DNA of 64,000 bases from SIAQ01 sp964484265 (GTDB lineage: Bacteria > Planctomycetota > Planctomycetia > Gemmatales > Gemmataceae), in assembly GCA_964484265.1 (NCBI GenBank), contig CAZAFH010000015.1, positions 25,679 through 89,678 on the forward strand, read 5' to 3'. The notes under the pieces were generated by a model that saw only the letters and a list, made by a program, of their open reading frames with translations, searched no databases and was not told the origin of the DNA. Both the position numbers and the translations under genes were made by a program. Shown one piece after another: positions 26,720-35,228 of the stretch; position 1 is the stretch's first letter; every line of letters starts with the position of its first letter.

Positions 26720-26995
26720 CTACGCCGACTCGCGGTTCTTCCAGAGGCGTTCCAGGTCGTCCCAGAACATGACGAAGCCGAGCATCACGAGCACGGCAGG
26801 CCAGGCGAGAGGCCACCATTGCTGGACCAGGGAGGCCTGCGCCAGCTGGCCGGGAACGGCGTCGTCATTGTGGAATTGCCGAACCGCGATCTGCGTGAAT
26901 TCGTGCGATCCTTCGAGCGCGGCATTCCACTGCCAGGCGATGAAGCCGGCGATAGCGATCGTCAGAAAGAGACCGAGACGTGTAAGGAATGTCAT
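26720..26995 (-). CDS. small two-helix membrane protein, function unknown
   Basis: The 91-residue protein has hydrophobic helices at residues about 5-24 and 60-80 and a soluble stretch between them (ALEGSHEFTQIAVRQFHNDDAVPGQ). The C-terminus is charged (DDLERLWKNRESA). I recognise no family. It lies 106 bases upstream of the SPFH gene on the same strand and may be its partner. The start ATG at 26995 has only a weak ribosome-binding site. Confidence 0.55.
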   Translation of the reverse strand: MTFLTRLGLFLTIAIAGFIAWQWNAALEGSHEFTQIAVRQFHNDDAVPGQLAQASLVQQWWPLAWPAVLVMLGFVMFWDDLERLWKNRESA

Positions 26996-27165
26996 GGGGT
27001 CACCCCGTCGTGAGGTGTTTCAGCCGCGAGTGGACCGCGAATCGATGCTACGCACGCCGGGCGCAACGCAAACGTCGATGGGAATAGTTCCCATTCAAAT
27101 TTCGTTGGTCATCGATCCGCTGGTACTCGGACGAAACCTGGGCACTTTCCATGTTTTGGATAGGT

Positions 27166-27323
27166 GGCCCTTTCAACCCGCCCGGAGAACGTTCCGGACT
27201 TGCCGACGAGGTTAGCTGACGGGCTAGGGCTTGAAAGTACCCCGGTCTTACGACCTACGCCCCGGAAGATTGACAAGTCAATCTTCGTTTGGGTCCCCCG
27301 TATCGATTCCGTGCGGAATCGAT
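27166..27323. other. cluster of stem-loops, possible structured RNA or repeat remnant
   Basis: Several hairpins follow in close order: CCGGA/TCCGG around 27182-27197, GGTC/GACC at 27245-27256, GAAGATTGAC/GTCAATCTTC (10 bp, 2-base loop) at 27265-27286, and ATCGATTCCG/CGGAATCGAT (10 bp, 2-base loop) at 27302-27323. CTTTCAA at about 27170 can also pair with TTGAAAG at about 27230, enclosing the first part. No family of RNA is recognised. Confidence 0.45.
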
Positions 27324-27444
27324 TTAGGCTGCTCTTGAGTATTATATACGTCTCGACCTGAAATGTCAAATCGGTGCGGAATCGCCTGCTGGCAATTATA
27401 CTTCACGCGGTGGAGATTGTCGCGTTTGCCGACGGACCAAAACA

Positions 27445-27535
27445 TTTCCGAGCCGCGACCGTGAGGGAGCGGCCGACAATATCTGTTCCGGCAAGGCATC
27501 CGGCTGGCCGCTCCCTCACGGTCGCGGCTCGGAAA
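27445..27535. repeat. 91-bp palindromic repeat, copy 2
   Basis: The arms (27445-27474, TTTCCGAGCCGCGACCGTGA..., and 27506-27535, ...TCACGGTCGCGGCTCGGAAA) are almost exact reverse complements around a 31-base centre. It is the second copy of the element at 14563-14653. This copy has the better-matched arms. The two copies also share a few bases beyond the right arm (CGTCA). Confidence 0.9.
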
Positions 27536-27862
27536 AGCGTCAATGTCACTCGTCGAAGGCATAACCGTCTAACCGTCGAAAAATGCCGATTTTGCCCGGC
27601 AAATAGCGAGATTGCGTCACCCCAACCGCTGAGGCCTTTGCGACTTGCGGCGAAGTAATGCCAAACGCGAAATCCCTGGTTGACTCGAAACAGGCACTCG
27701 CGGTATGATAACACCCGCCTCGGATTCGGTCTTGCTCGGCTCCATGACGGCGCCCGGGTGGTTTCGATTCCGAAGCAGGAGGCGCAGCACGGCAACGGGC
27801 AGGCGCGTCCCCCCAACACAGTGAATGCAACAGGATGTACTCGGTCTCCAAGGAGGGACAGC

Positions 27863-28876
27863 ATGACCGCGCAACCGGAACGCGCTTCGCGCGCACCCAT
27901 CGGCACGCTCTTTCTCCTCGCACTCATCTCGGCGGCAATCGCATGGTCCTACTGGCCGACGCTGGCCAAGCTCGCGGAACGCTGGGGTTCCGATCCGCAA
28001 TATTCGCATGGCTGGCTGGTTCCCGCTTTTGCCGCCTATTACCTTTGGCTCCGCCGCGATTCGTTGCGTAGTTCGTCAAATCTGAATTTGTTTGGCCTGC
28101 TCGTGATCGGCGGAGCGTTGGTGCTTCGGCTAGTCGGGGCCCGGTTTCATTTCGATTATTTCGATCAGGTTTCGCTTCTCCCGCTTCTGGCTGGCTTTTT
28201 CCTGTTGATCGGCGGACGCGCTATGTTCACTTGGTCGCTGCCGGCCGTGGCGTTTCTTGTATTCATGATCCCGCTGCCTCACCGCGTGTCGCTTTCGCTA
28301 TCGGGTCCGATGCAGAGCTTCGCCACAGCTGTCAGTACGTTTGCCTTGCAAACGCTTGGCAAGCCGGCACTCGCCGAAGGGAACGTGATTCTGCTCAATG
28401 ACATCGAACTCGGAATCGTCGAGGCTTGTAGCGGATTGCGTATGCTGGTGGTGTTTTTCGCGCTGTCATCCGCCGTCGCTCTGATGATCAAGAAGCCGCT
28501 CTGGGAAAAGCTGTTTATCGCCGCCAGCGCCCTGCCGATCGCGCTCGCGTCGAATGTCATCCGCATCACGATCACGGGCCTGTTTTACGAAGCGTTCGGC
28601 GCCCACTTCGGCGGCGCCTTCTTTCACGATCTCGCCGGCTGGTTGATGATGCCGCTCGGCCTGGCTTTCCTTGGCATCGAGATGTGGATTCTCGGCAAGC
28701 TCCTGATCGAACAACCGCAGTCGGCTCCGACCTCGGCGACCATCGATCTCCAGCGAACGGAACCGAACGCCGTCGCGATGTACCGAGTGACGACCACGCC
28801 GCGCCGCGAGAAGTCGCCGAAGTCAGCTGAACCGGTCACGGAGGATGCGGCACTGGAACCTGTCGAACAAGGTTGA
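27863..28876 (+). CDS. exosortase/archaeosortase family protein
   Basis: The 337-residue membrane protein has about eight hydrophobic helices and the three catalytic residues of exosortases: Cys189 in VEACSGLRMLVVFF, Arg234 in ASNVIRITITGLFYE and His255 in FFHDLAGWLMMPLG. The N-terminal signature YSHGWLVPAFAAYYLWLRRD is also typical. Exosortases cleave sorting tags such as PEP-CTERM from exported proteins and are usually linked to exopolysaccharide genes, as here. It is followed by a Wzz/BY-kinase, an EpsI-like protein, a sugar transferase and a polymerase, all plus strand. ATG 27863 has AAGGAGGG eight bases upstream. No PEP-CTERM protein is visible in this window. Confidence 0.93.
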   Translation: MTAQPERASRAPIGTLFLLALISAAIAWSYWPTLAKLAERWGSDPQYSHGWLVPAFAAYYLWLRRDSLRSSSNLNLFGLLVIGGALVLRLVGARFHFDYFDQVSLLPLLAGFFLLIGGRAMFTWSLPAVAFLVFMIPLPHRVSLSLSGPMQSFATAVSTFALQTLGKPALAEGNVILLNDIELGIVEACSGLRMLVVFFALSSAVALMIKKPLWEKLFIAASALPIALASNVIRITITGLFYEAFGAHFGGAFFHDLAGWLMMPLGLAFLGIEMWILGKLLIEQPQSAPTSATIDLQRTEPNAVAMYRVTTTPRREKSPKSAEPVTEDAALEPVEQG

Positions 28877-28928
28877 TTCCCGGGCCATCGCGCGATTCAT
28901 GTCTCACAACGTCAGATGGAGCTACCCC

Positions 28929-31067
28929 ATGAGCACGCAGAAAAACACGCCGCCCCTCGCCAGTACGCCCGACGCGCTGGCTTTGCTCAAAGCGCTACAG
29001 CGCCGTTGGTTCCTCGCAGGCGCTCTGGGGATTCTCTGTGCGGCAATCGCCGGCGCGGCCGTCTTCCTGCTCCTGCCTGCACGATTTACCGCGTTTGCGT
29101 TGCTCCAGGTATCGTCGAAACCGAACATGCTCGTCGATCGCGTCAACAATCGCGACGAGTTCACCATCGTCATGAAGACCACGGCCGCTCGCTTGAAGAG
29201 CCGCGATGTGCTGATGCGCACGCTGAACCAAGAAGCCGTCAGGCCGCTCGGTCTCATCAAGCGCCATCCTGATACGCTGAGCACGTTGACGTGGATGGAG
29301 GAATCGCTCAAGATCGAAATCCAGGACAACTCCGAACTGCTCACCGTCGCGCTCACGGGCAACGAACCGGGCGACCTGCAGGTGATCGTCAACAACATGA
29401 TCAAGTCGTTCATGACCATTGTCGGCAACGAGGAAAAGGGCCGGCGGAGGGAACGTCTCGACAAGGCGAAATTCCTGTACGAAGCCGCCAAGGAAAAATT
29501 GGCCGAGAAGACCAACGCCAAGGAGAACCTGCTGAAAAGCCAGGGCGTGAAGGACCCGTGGGCGATGATGAATCTCTTGCAGAATCTCCAGTCCGAGCAG
29601 CGCCAGGCGCACGCAGACGGCACGCGCTATCGCTTCGATCTCGAGCGCAAGGCCGGGTTGCTGGCGAATCTCCAGGCGACGAAAAAGGCGTTCGATAAGC
29701 AAGGCCCGCCGGAAATCACGATCCGCGAATTGCTCGACTATGACCCCAATCTTCGCAAAGAGATCGACCTCGCCGAACGCCACGAACGGCTCGTCGAGCG
29801 CATGATCAAGGAAGGCCATCCGCCCACCGATGCATCGCTCAGGCAAGCGAAGCAAGAGTTCGATAAGGCCAAACAAAAAGTGGACGATCGCGCCGCCCAG
29901 GTCAAAAAAGAGATCCTGGCGAAGGTGCGAAACAAACAGGAGGCCGACCTGGATTTGCAAATCGCTCATCTCCAGACCGAGGTCGTGCCGCTCGAAAAAT
30001 TCGTCGCCGAGACGCGCGAACGTAGCGAGTCGCTTGCGAAGGAACTCGAACGAATCGATCTGTCAAACAAGAAATACGGCGTGCTCGATAGTGAAATCTC
30101 GCAAGAACAGAAAAACGTCGATCGCCTGTTCGACGTCGTCAAGCAGGCGCAGATGGAGGACGAGGCCGAGGCGCGCATCACTCCGATCGGCGAGGCCGAG
30201 CTGCAAAACCGCGATTCCCGCAAGCGGCTGGCGATCCTGGCGATGACGCCGATCGGAGCGTTTCTCGCCGTCATCTTCCTCGTTTCGTGGTGGGAATACT
30301 CGGCGCGCCGGATTCACGAGCCGGACGAAGTGGTCGCGGGGCTATCGATGCGCGTCGTCGGCGCGGTGCCCGAATTACCTGATCCGAAACGCCTAGGTTC
30401 CAACGCCGACCCCGCTGCGGAAGAATTACTGCGCCACAACCTGATCGAATCGATCGATGCCATCCGAACGATGCTGTTGCGCGACGCGGGAGCCGAGGAT
30501 CTTCGCGTCGTCATGGTCACTAGCGCCGTGAACAGCGAGGGCAAGACCACGCTCGCCAGCAACCTCGCCATGAGCCTGGCGCGAGCGGGACGCAAGACAT
30601 TGCTGATCGATTGCGACTTGCGCCGGCCGACGGCACATCAGCTCTTCGAAGTGCCGCTGCAACCGGGATTCAGCGAGGTCGTCTTGAGCGAGGTCGATCT
30701 TCCTGATGCTGTTCATGTCACGGCTGCGGATCCGAATCTTCACATGCTCCCGGCAGGGCTTTGGGATCGAAACGTAATCCAGGAATTGGCCAAGGTGGGA
30801 ATCACGAGTGTTTTCGAGAAATTGCGCGAGGAATTCGACTTCATCATCATCGATTCGCATCCAGTGCTTGGGGCAACCGATTCGCTTCTGATCGGCCAGC
30901 ACGTCGATGGCGTGCTCGTGTCGCTGATGCGCGACGTGAGCCAAATGCACAATGTGCATGCCGCCACGCAGCAACTGAATTCGCTGGGCATTCGGGTGCT
31001 CGGCGCCGTGGTCAGCGGCATGCCCGTCAAGTCACCGGGCCGAGCGTATCAACCGGCGACGGTATAG
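28929..31067 (+). CDS. Wzz-domain / BY-kinase fusion: polysaccharide biosynthesis tyrosine autokinase
   Basis: The 712-residue protein has an N-terminal Wzz chain-length domain with TM1 near residues 37-55 and a long coiled coil (about 165-410). TM2 follows near 440-460 (ILAMTPIGAFLAVIFLVSWW), then a cytoplasmic P-loop kinase. The Walker A is SAVNSEGKTT with Lys539, Walker A' is LLIDCDLRRP and Walker B is FIIIDSHP with Asp642. BY-kinases control polymer length and export by autophosphorylation of a C-terminal tyrosine cluster. Here the tail is short and holds a single Tyr (GRAYQPATV), so regulation may differ. ATG 28929 was chosen because GGAG precedes it. It follows the exosortase gene after 52 bases. 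Confidence 0.9.
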   Translation: MSTQKNTPPLASTPDALALLKALQRRWFLAGALGILCAAIAGAAVFLLLPARFTAFALLQVSSKPNMLVDRVNNRDEFTIVMKTTAARLKSRDVLMRTLNQEAVRPLGLIKRHPDTLSTLTWMEESLKIEIQDNSELLTVALTGNEPGDLQVIVNNMIKSFMTIVGNEEKGRRRERLDKAKFLYEAAKEKLAEKTNAKENLLKSQGVKDPWAMMNLLQNLQSEQRQAHADGTRYRFDLERKAGLLANLQATKKAFDKQGPPEITIRELLDYDPNLRKEIDLAERHERLVERMIKEGHPPTDASLRQAKQEFDKAKQKVDDRAAQVKKEILAKVRNKQEADLDLQIAHLQTEVVPLEKFVAETRERSESLAKELERIDLSNKKYGVLDSEISQEQKNVDRLFDVVKQAQMEDEAEARITPIGEAELQNRDSRKRLAILAMTPIGAFLAVIFLVSWWEYSARRIHEPDEVVAGLSMRVVGAVPELPDPKRLGSNADPAAEELLRHNLIESIDAIRTMLLRDAGAEDLRVVMVTSAVNSEGKTTLASNLAMSLARAGRKTLLIDCDLRRPTAHQLFEVPLQPGFSEVVLSEVDLPDAVHVTAADPNLHMLPAGLWDRNVIQELAKVGITSVFEKLREEFDFIIIDSHPVLGATDSLLIGQHVDGVLVSLMRDVSQMHNVHAATQQLNSLGIRVLGAVVSGMPVKSPGRAYQPATV

Positions 31068-31101
31068 GTTCAGCCGTGATTTCGCTCAATCGAGAATGCG
31101 T

Positions 31102-31150
31102 TTTAACCACGGATAACACGAATAGACACGGATAAATGCAAGAAAAAATC
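31102..31150. repeat. dispersed-repeat-like sequence (CACGGATAACACGAATAGACACGGAT type)
   Basis: An AT-rich stretch of the form ACCACGGATAACACGAATAG followed by ACACGGATAAATGCAAG lies between the kinase and EpsI genes. The same CACGGA wording occurs at 4201-4297. It looks like a dispersed non-coding repeat; a genome-wide copy count is not available here. Confidence 0.4.
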
Positions 31151-31259
31151 GGAGACCTTTGGTAGGGCAAGTATTCGGTTTATTTTGGATTGGTTCGATT
31201 TGACGGAATTGGGGTTTGCCGCTCGCCTTTGGCGAGCGCGTAGTTGGAGAACTGGGAAT

Positions 31260-31913
31260 ATGTTTCGTACCTTCACAGTCGCCTTTGCCTGCGTGGTGCT
31301 TGTCGCCACCGGCGTCGTTCACGGCGTATGGACGGATCGCTGGTCCGGGCGCGCGGACCTCACGCAGGCGGTGGAGGCTCTTCATCGCTTGCCGCTCACG
31401 ATCGGTGCCTGGCAGGGTAGCGACATTGAAATGGAACGCGACCCGAAGTCAGGACTCGCGGGCCTGATCGCGCGGCGATACGTCAATCCGAAAGACAACA
31501 AGATCGTCACGATCCTGCTCGGTTGCGGCCGAGCGGGCCCCGTCTGCACACACACGCCCGATGTTTGCTACGCGGGGAACGGTTTCGAGGTGGAGAAACC
31601 GAAGCGATTCCGAATGCCTGCCGCGGCGGGGCAACCGGCGCCGGAGTTCTGGACGGCACGCTTCGTGCGCGAACGCGCATCGGGCAGGACGCATCTGCGA
31701 ATCTTTTGGGCCTGGCATGGCGCGGAGTCGTGGAAGATCGCCGACAATCCGCGTCTGAGCTTCGCCGGCGAGCCGATGCTTTACAAGCTCTACGTCGTTC
31801 GCGAAATGATCCAGCCCGATGAACCATTGGAGAGCGACGCTGGCGTGGAATTCATGCAGGAACTATTGCCCGCGTTTCGGCAAAGTGTGTTGGGTGAGAA
31901 GAAAACACAATGA
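31260..31913 (+). CDS. EpsI-like exosortase-associated protein (DUF3485)
   Basis: The 217-residue protein has a signal-anchor (MFRTFTVAFACVVLVATGVVHGVW) and then the EpsI-type domain. The domain opens with LPLTIGAWQGSDIEME and contains the hallmark CTHTPDVCYAGNGFEV near residue 100. EpsI domains are found next to, or fused to, exosortases in exopolysaccharide loci. They probably serve export or the sorting reaction in the periplasm; their biochemical role is not settled. Here it is a separate protein two genes downstream of the exosortase. ATG 31260 has GGAG upstream. Confidence 0.85.
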   Translation: MFRTFTVAFACVVLVATGVVHGVWTDRWSGRADLTQAVEALHRLPLTIGAWQGSDIEMERDPKSGLAGLIARRYVNPKDNKIVTILLGCGRAGPVCTHTPDVCYAGNGFEVEKPKRFRMPAAAGQPAPEFWTARFVRERASGRTHLRIFWAWHGAESWKIADNPRLSFAGEPMLYKLYVVREMIQPDEPLESDAGVEFMQELLPAFRQSVLGEKKTQ

Positions 31914-31961
31914 GTCGGTTCGCAATGAGTGAGATTCAATAACACCCCGGAGGTTAGTAGG

Positions 31962-32750
31962 ATGCTGACCAACTTGGACGAAATTCAAGATCGCCCAGCC
32001 TCGCTGACGGATGAAGCGGCGCCGCGAGTGAAACTATACACTGGCCGACATAGGCTCGCGCCGACCGGCGCCGGTATCGCTTCCGCTGTCTGGCGAGTCC
32101 TCGATGTTTCGCTCGCCCTCGTCATTTCGCTGTTCTCTCTGCCCGTCATCGTCCTTGCCGCACTGGCGGTCCGCTTGACTTCGCGCGGCCCCGCGTTCTA
32201 CACGCAGACGCGCGTCGGTCGAGGCGGCAAGCTTTTCATGATCTACAAAATTCGCTCGATGATCCACGAGTGCGAATCCCTCACCGGACCGCGCTGGACG
32301 ATCCCTGGCGACCCGCGTGTGACGCCCGTTGGCTGGTTCCTTCGGCGAACGCACATCGATGAATTGCCTCAGCTTTGGAACGTGCTCAAGGGTGAGATGA
32401 GCCTGATCGGCCCGCGACCGGAACGCCCGGAGTTCGTGCGTGAGCTTTCCCAGGCTATCGCCGATTACCCCCATCGGCTTGATGTTTTACCAGGGATCAC
32501 GGGGCTGGCGCAGGTGCAACTCGCGCCGGACACCGACGTTGATTCCGTTCGCCGCAAGCTGCGTTATGACCTGCATTACATCGATCATGCCGGCATCGGG
32601 CTGAATGTGCGCATCCTGCTGGCGACGGTCCTTCATCTCTTGGGCGTTTCTTTCAAGCGACTGCAACGCCTCGGTCTGGTTCCCGGTCCGGATGTCGTCG
32701 AGCCGAGTGAGAACGCGACGCCGCCCGCGCCGCTGAAATTGGCCGCGTAA
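31962..32750 (+). CDS. undecaprenyl-phosphate sugar-1-phosphate transferase (bacterial sugar transferase)
   Basis: The 262-residue protein has one transmembrane helix (VSLALVISLFSLPVIVLAALAV, about residues 50-70) and the bacterial sugar transferase domain. Motifs are FYTQTRVGRGGKLFMIYKIRSM, LRRTHIDELPQLWNVLKGEMSLIGPRPERPEFV and LPGITGLAQVQL. It is the short, monotopic PglC/WcaJ-core type that transfers a sugar-1-phosphate to undecaprenyl phosphate at the cytoplasmic face, starting repeat-unit synthesis. GGAGG precedes the ATG at 31962. It sits between EpsI and the polymerase, as expected in an exopolysaccharide operon. Confidence 0.92.
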   Translation: MLTNLDEIQDRPASLTDEAAPRVKLYTGRHRLAPTGAGIASAVWRVLDVSLALVISLFSLPVIVLAALAVRLTSRGPAFYTQTRVGRGGKLFMIYKIRSMIHECESLTGPRWTIPGDPRVTPVGWFLRRTHIDELPQLWNVLKGEMSLIGPRPERPEFVRELSQAIADYPHRLDVLPGITGLAQVQLAPDTDVDSVRRKLRYDLHYIDHAGIGLNVRILLATVLHLLGVSFKRLQRLGLVPGPDVVEPSENATPPAPLKLAA

Positions 32751-32763
32751 CAGAGCGTTTTCT

Positions 32764-32975
32764 CCCCTCTCCCTTTGGGAGAGGGGTCGGGGGTGAGGGG
32801 GTGTGTGCAATATTGAATATGGCCACGCCATTGCAGACGCCCCCCTCTCTCCCGGTGGGAGAGGGAGCATTTCGCGCAACGATTTCGTGCGTCGGATACT
32901 GTTTCATCAGTGCGAATTCTCAATAATTTTCATCAGCAAACCTCAACCCTATTCCGGCGGGAGAGGGAGCACTTC
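32764..32975. repeat. three G/C-purine hairpins of the CCCTCTCCC...GGGAGAGGG type
   Basis: The first is a perfect 10-bp stem with a TTT loop (32764-32786), CCCCTCTCCC/GGGAGAGGGG. A second, CTCTCCC-GGT-GGGAGAG, lies at 32847-32863. A related GGCGGGAGAGGGAGCACTTC half-repeat follows at 32956-32975. They occupy the gap between sugar transferase and polymerase genes. The window ends at 63990-64000 in CTCCCCTCTCCCCC, possibly the start of another copy. Confidence 0.75.
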
Positions 32976-32994
32976 AACACCACGAAACGACATC

Positions 32995-34350
32995 ATGCAA
33001 TTCACGCTCTTTCTCATCGTCAACGCGATGCTGTTCATTCGGCCCAGCGAATTGGTTTCCGAACTTCATGCCGTGGAACTGTATCGCTACTTCATCGTCG
33101 CCTGCCTGGCGGTTTCGTTCCCGACGGTAATGCAGCAGTGGTCGCTCCGGCCTGTCGGCATTCCGCCAGTCGCGGCTTGTGTGTTTCTCACGCTGCCCAT
33201 CGTTTTCTTCTCGGGATTTTCGCACGGCAATATCGATCTGGTATTGGACACCGTCATCGAGTTTGCCAAGGTCGTGATCTACTTCGTGCTGCTCGTCGCG
33301 CTTGTAGTCGATGTTGATAGGCTTCGCCGATTCCTTCGCTGGATTGCCATCTTCTCGGCCATGGTCACAGTGATCGCGGTGGCGCGGTATCACGCCGACG
33401 TGGCGGCGCCTCCGACGCGAAAGCCAGCGACGACAGAAAAAGGCGCGATGCACGGTACTTTCGTCGTCGATCAAGTGCGCGATCCCGCCACCGGACAGAT
33501 GGTGGACGTGCAACGCATGTGCGGCACCGGCATTTTCAATGATCCGAATGACTTCGCGTTGCTGCTCGCTGCCGCGATTCCGATGTGTCTCTGCTGGCTG
33601 ATAGATCCCCGCGCCGCCGCCCAGCGCGTTTTTTGGCTCGGTTTGCTTATCGTTTTCGGTTACGCGTTGATGCTCACCCATTCGCGAGGCGGTCTGATCG
33701 CGCTCATGGCGGGCATGGCAACTCTTCTACACATGAAATACGGCGGTAGAAAAACGCTCTTGCTTGGAGCGATCTGCTTCCCCGCGCTGCTCTTTGTTTT
33801 TGCTGGGCGTATGACCGACGTCTCCACGGAGAGCGGAACCGGGCAGTCGCGTATTCAGCTCTGGAGCGAATGGCTGATGTTCTTTCGCCAATCGCCGCTT
33901 TTCGGCATCGGCATGGGCAACCACGAGCAATACCACAAGCACGTCGCGCATAACTCTTTCATTCACAGCTACGGCGAACTCGGCATTATCGGCGGCACAC
34001 TATTCCTTGGCGCTTTTCTGTTCGCACTCAAGGGGCTATTGGATCTGCGGGTTAAATCCGAATCTGAACTCGCCGACGACGAAGACGCGGAGCTTCGCCG
34101 CATCCATCCGTTTCTGATGGCGTCGCTCGTGGCTTATTGCGTCGGCATCTGCTTCTTGTCACGCTGCTACGTCGTGCCCACCTACATGATGCTCGGGGTC
34201 GCGCTCGCCTATATGCGCATGCGTGCGGCATCGAACGAGATGCCCGTGTTTACCTGGACCCGATTCGCCTGGCCTCGCCTGGCAGGTCTGAGTTTCGCGT
34301 TTCTGGTGGGCTCGCACATCTTCGTGCAATTCATGGTCGTTTGGCGGTGA
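32995..34350 (+). CDS. O-antigen ligase/polymerase (Wzy_C-type) membrane protein
   Basis: The 451-residue protein has about ten to twelve hydrophobic helices and the signature of the O-antigen ligase/polymerase family. A periplasmic loop precedes SRGGLIALMAGMATLL, and HNSFIHSYGELGIIGG near residue 320 is the diagnostic Wzy_C motif. It probably polymerises repeat units or ligates polymer on the periplasmic side. A start at 32803 would run through the purine-rich hairpin repeats, so ATG 32995 was chosen even though its ribosome-binding site is weak. It ends the exosortase/EPS locus and is convergent with the aldo/keto reductase (10-base gap). Confidence 0.85.
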   Translation: MQFTLFLIVNAMLFIRPSELVSELHAVELYRYFIVACLAVSFPTVMQQWSLRPVGIPPVAACVFLTLPIVFFSGFSHGNIDLVLDTVIEFAKVVIYFVLLVALVVDVDRLRRFLRWIAIFSAMVTVIAVARYHADVAAPPTRKPATTEKGAMHGTFVVDQVRDPATGQMVDVQRMCGTGIFNDPNDFALLLAAAIPMCLCWLIDPRAAAQRVFWLGLLIVFGYALMLTHSRGGLIALMAGMATLLHMKYGGRKTLLLGAICFPALLFVFAGRMTDVSTESGTGQSRIQLWSEWLMFFRQSPLFGIGMGNHEQYHKHVAHNSFIHSYGELGIIGGTLFLGAFLFALKGLLDLRVKSESELADDEDAELRRIHPFLMASLVAYCVGICFLSRCYVVPTYMMLGVALAYMRMRAASNEMPVFTWTRFAWPRLAGLSFAFLVGSHIFVQFMVVWR

Positions 34351-34360
34351 ACTTTGTCCA

Positions 34361-35194
34361 CTATGGCCGTTTGAAATAGCTGAACGCCCACGCATCGCGC
34401 GCGGTTCGCGCTTCCAGTTCGCGCATCGTTTCGTCCGGAAGCGTTTGAAATGTGGAAGCTATCTCGGCGTTTTCGTCGACCTCGGCTTCCGTTTCGCAGC
34501 CGACGACGGCCAGGCTCACGCCTTGCAGCGACCAAACGTAGCCGAGCGCTTCGGACATCGACATGCGCGTCAGCAGGCGCTTTTGCGCGCATGTTTTCAT
34601 CGCGATCACTCCCATCTGTTGACGCCGCGCCTCCACGAGCACCGTTGAGATGAATGGCAACCTGTGCCCGTCGGCCGCATTGAGCGCGACCAGAACCGTG
34701 TCGAACCGGAATCGGCTCATCGCCTCAAGCAAGATTCCCGGATCGTGGTGTCCAGTGATCCCGAGGTGCTTGACGCGGCCATCCGCCTTCGCCTGTAGCA
34801 ATGCCTCCATGGCGCCGCCCGGTTTGAAGATGCGGTCGAGATCGGTCAACGTGCGAAGGTCGTGGAGTTGCCAAAGGTCGAGATAATCGGTCCGCGCACG
34901 TGTGAAAGTCTCATCGAGCAAGCGCAAAGAGCCGTCGCGCGTTCGGTCGTGTGTTTTGGAGGCCAAGAAAATATTCTTACGCCGTTCGCCAAGCGCCGCC
35001 CCATAATAGTCGAGGCTTCCGGCATACGCTGGAGCCGAGTCGCAGTAGGTCACGCCTTTTGACAGCGCGCGATCGATCACGCGGACGGCGGCGCGTTCTT
35101 GGTCCCAGGTCCGCAGCACGCCTTCGCCGCCCAGACCAAAGAGCGTGACATCGCGGCCCGTTTTACCGAGCGGACGGGTGGGAATGGCTGTCAT
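34361..35194 (-). CDS. aldo/keto reductase
   Basis: The 277-residue protein belongs to the AKR superfamily (NAD(P)H-dependent carbonyl reductases with a TIM barrel). The catalytic tetrad is visible: Asp52 in VTYCDSAP, Tyr57 in APAYAGS, Lys80 in FLASKTHDR and His111 in LDLWQLHDLR. It starts with the usual LGKTGRDVTLFGLGGEG. The C-terminal cofactor segment is VWSLQGVSLAVVGCETEAEVDEN. It is cytoplasmic, and the substrate is unknown. GGGAGA precedes the ATG. It follows the Ser/Thr kinase gene in the opposite order on the same strand with a 34-base gap. Confidence 0.9.
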   Translation of the reverse strand: MTAIPTRPLGKTGRDVTLFGLGGEGVLRTWDQERAAVRVIDRALSKGVTYCDSAPAYAGSLDYYGAALGERRKNIFLASKTHDRTRDGSLRLLDETFTRARTDYLDLWQLHDLRTLTDLDRIFKPGGAMEALLQAKADGRVKHLGITGHHDPGILLEAMSRFRFDTVLVALNAADGHRLPFISTVLVEARRQQMGVIAMKTCAQKRLLTRMSMSEALGYVWSLQGVSLAVVGCETEAEVDENAEIASTFQTLPDETMRELEARTARDAWAFSYFKRP

Positions 35195-35228
35195 CGGTTC
35201 TCCCTATCCGAGTTTAATGATTGATCGA

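Larger units (their letters stand above)
26996..27862. other. 867-base gene-free interval rich in hairpins and repeats
   Basis: No gene can be supported. The interval separates the divergent small membrane protein and exosortase genes. It contains a run of stem-loops between about 27166 and 27323, then the 91-bp palindromic repeat at 27445-27535. AAGGAGGG directly precedes the exosortase start. Reading frames crossing the repeat are artefacts of its palindromic sequence. Confidence 0.6.
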
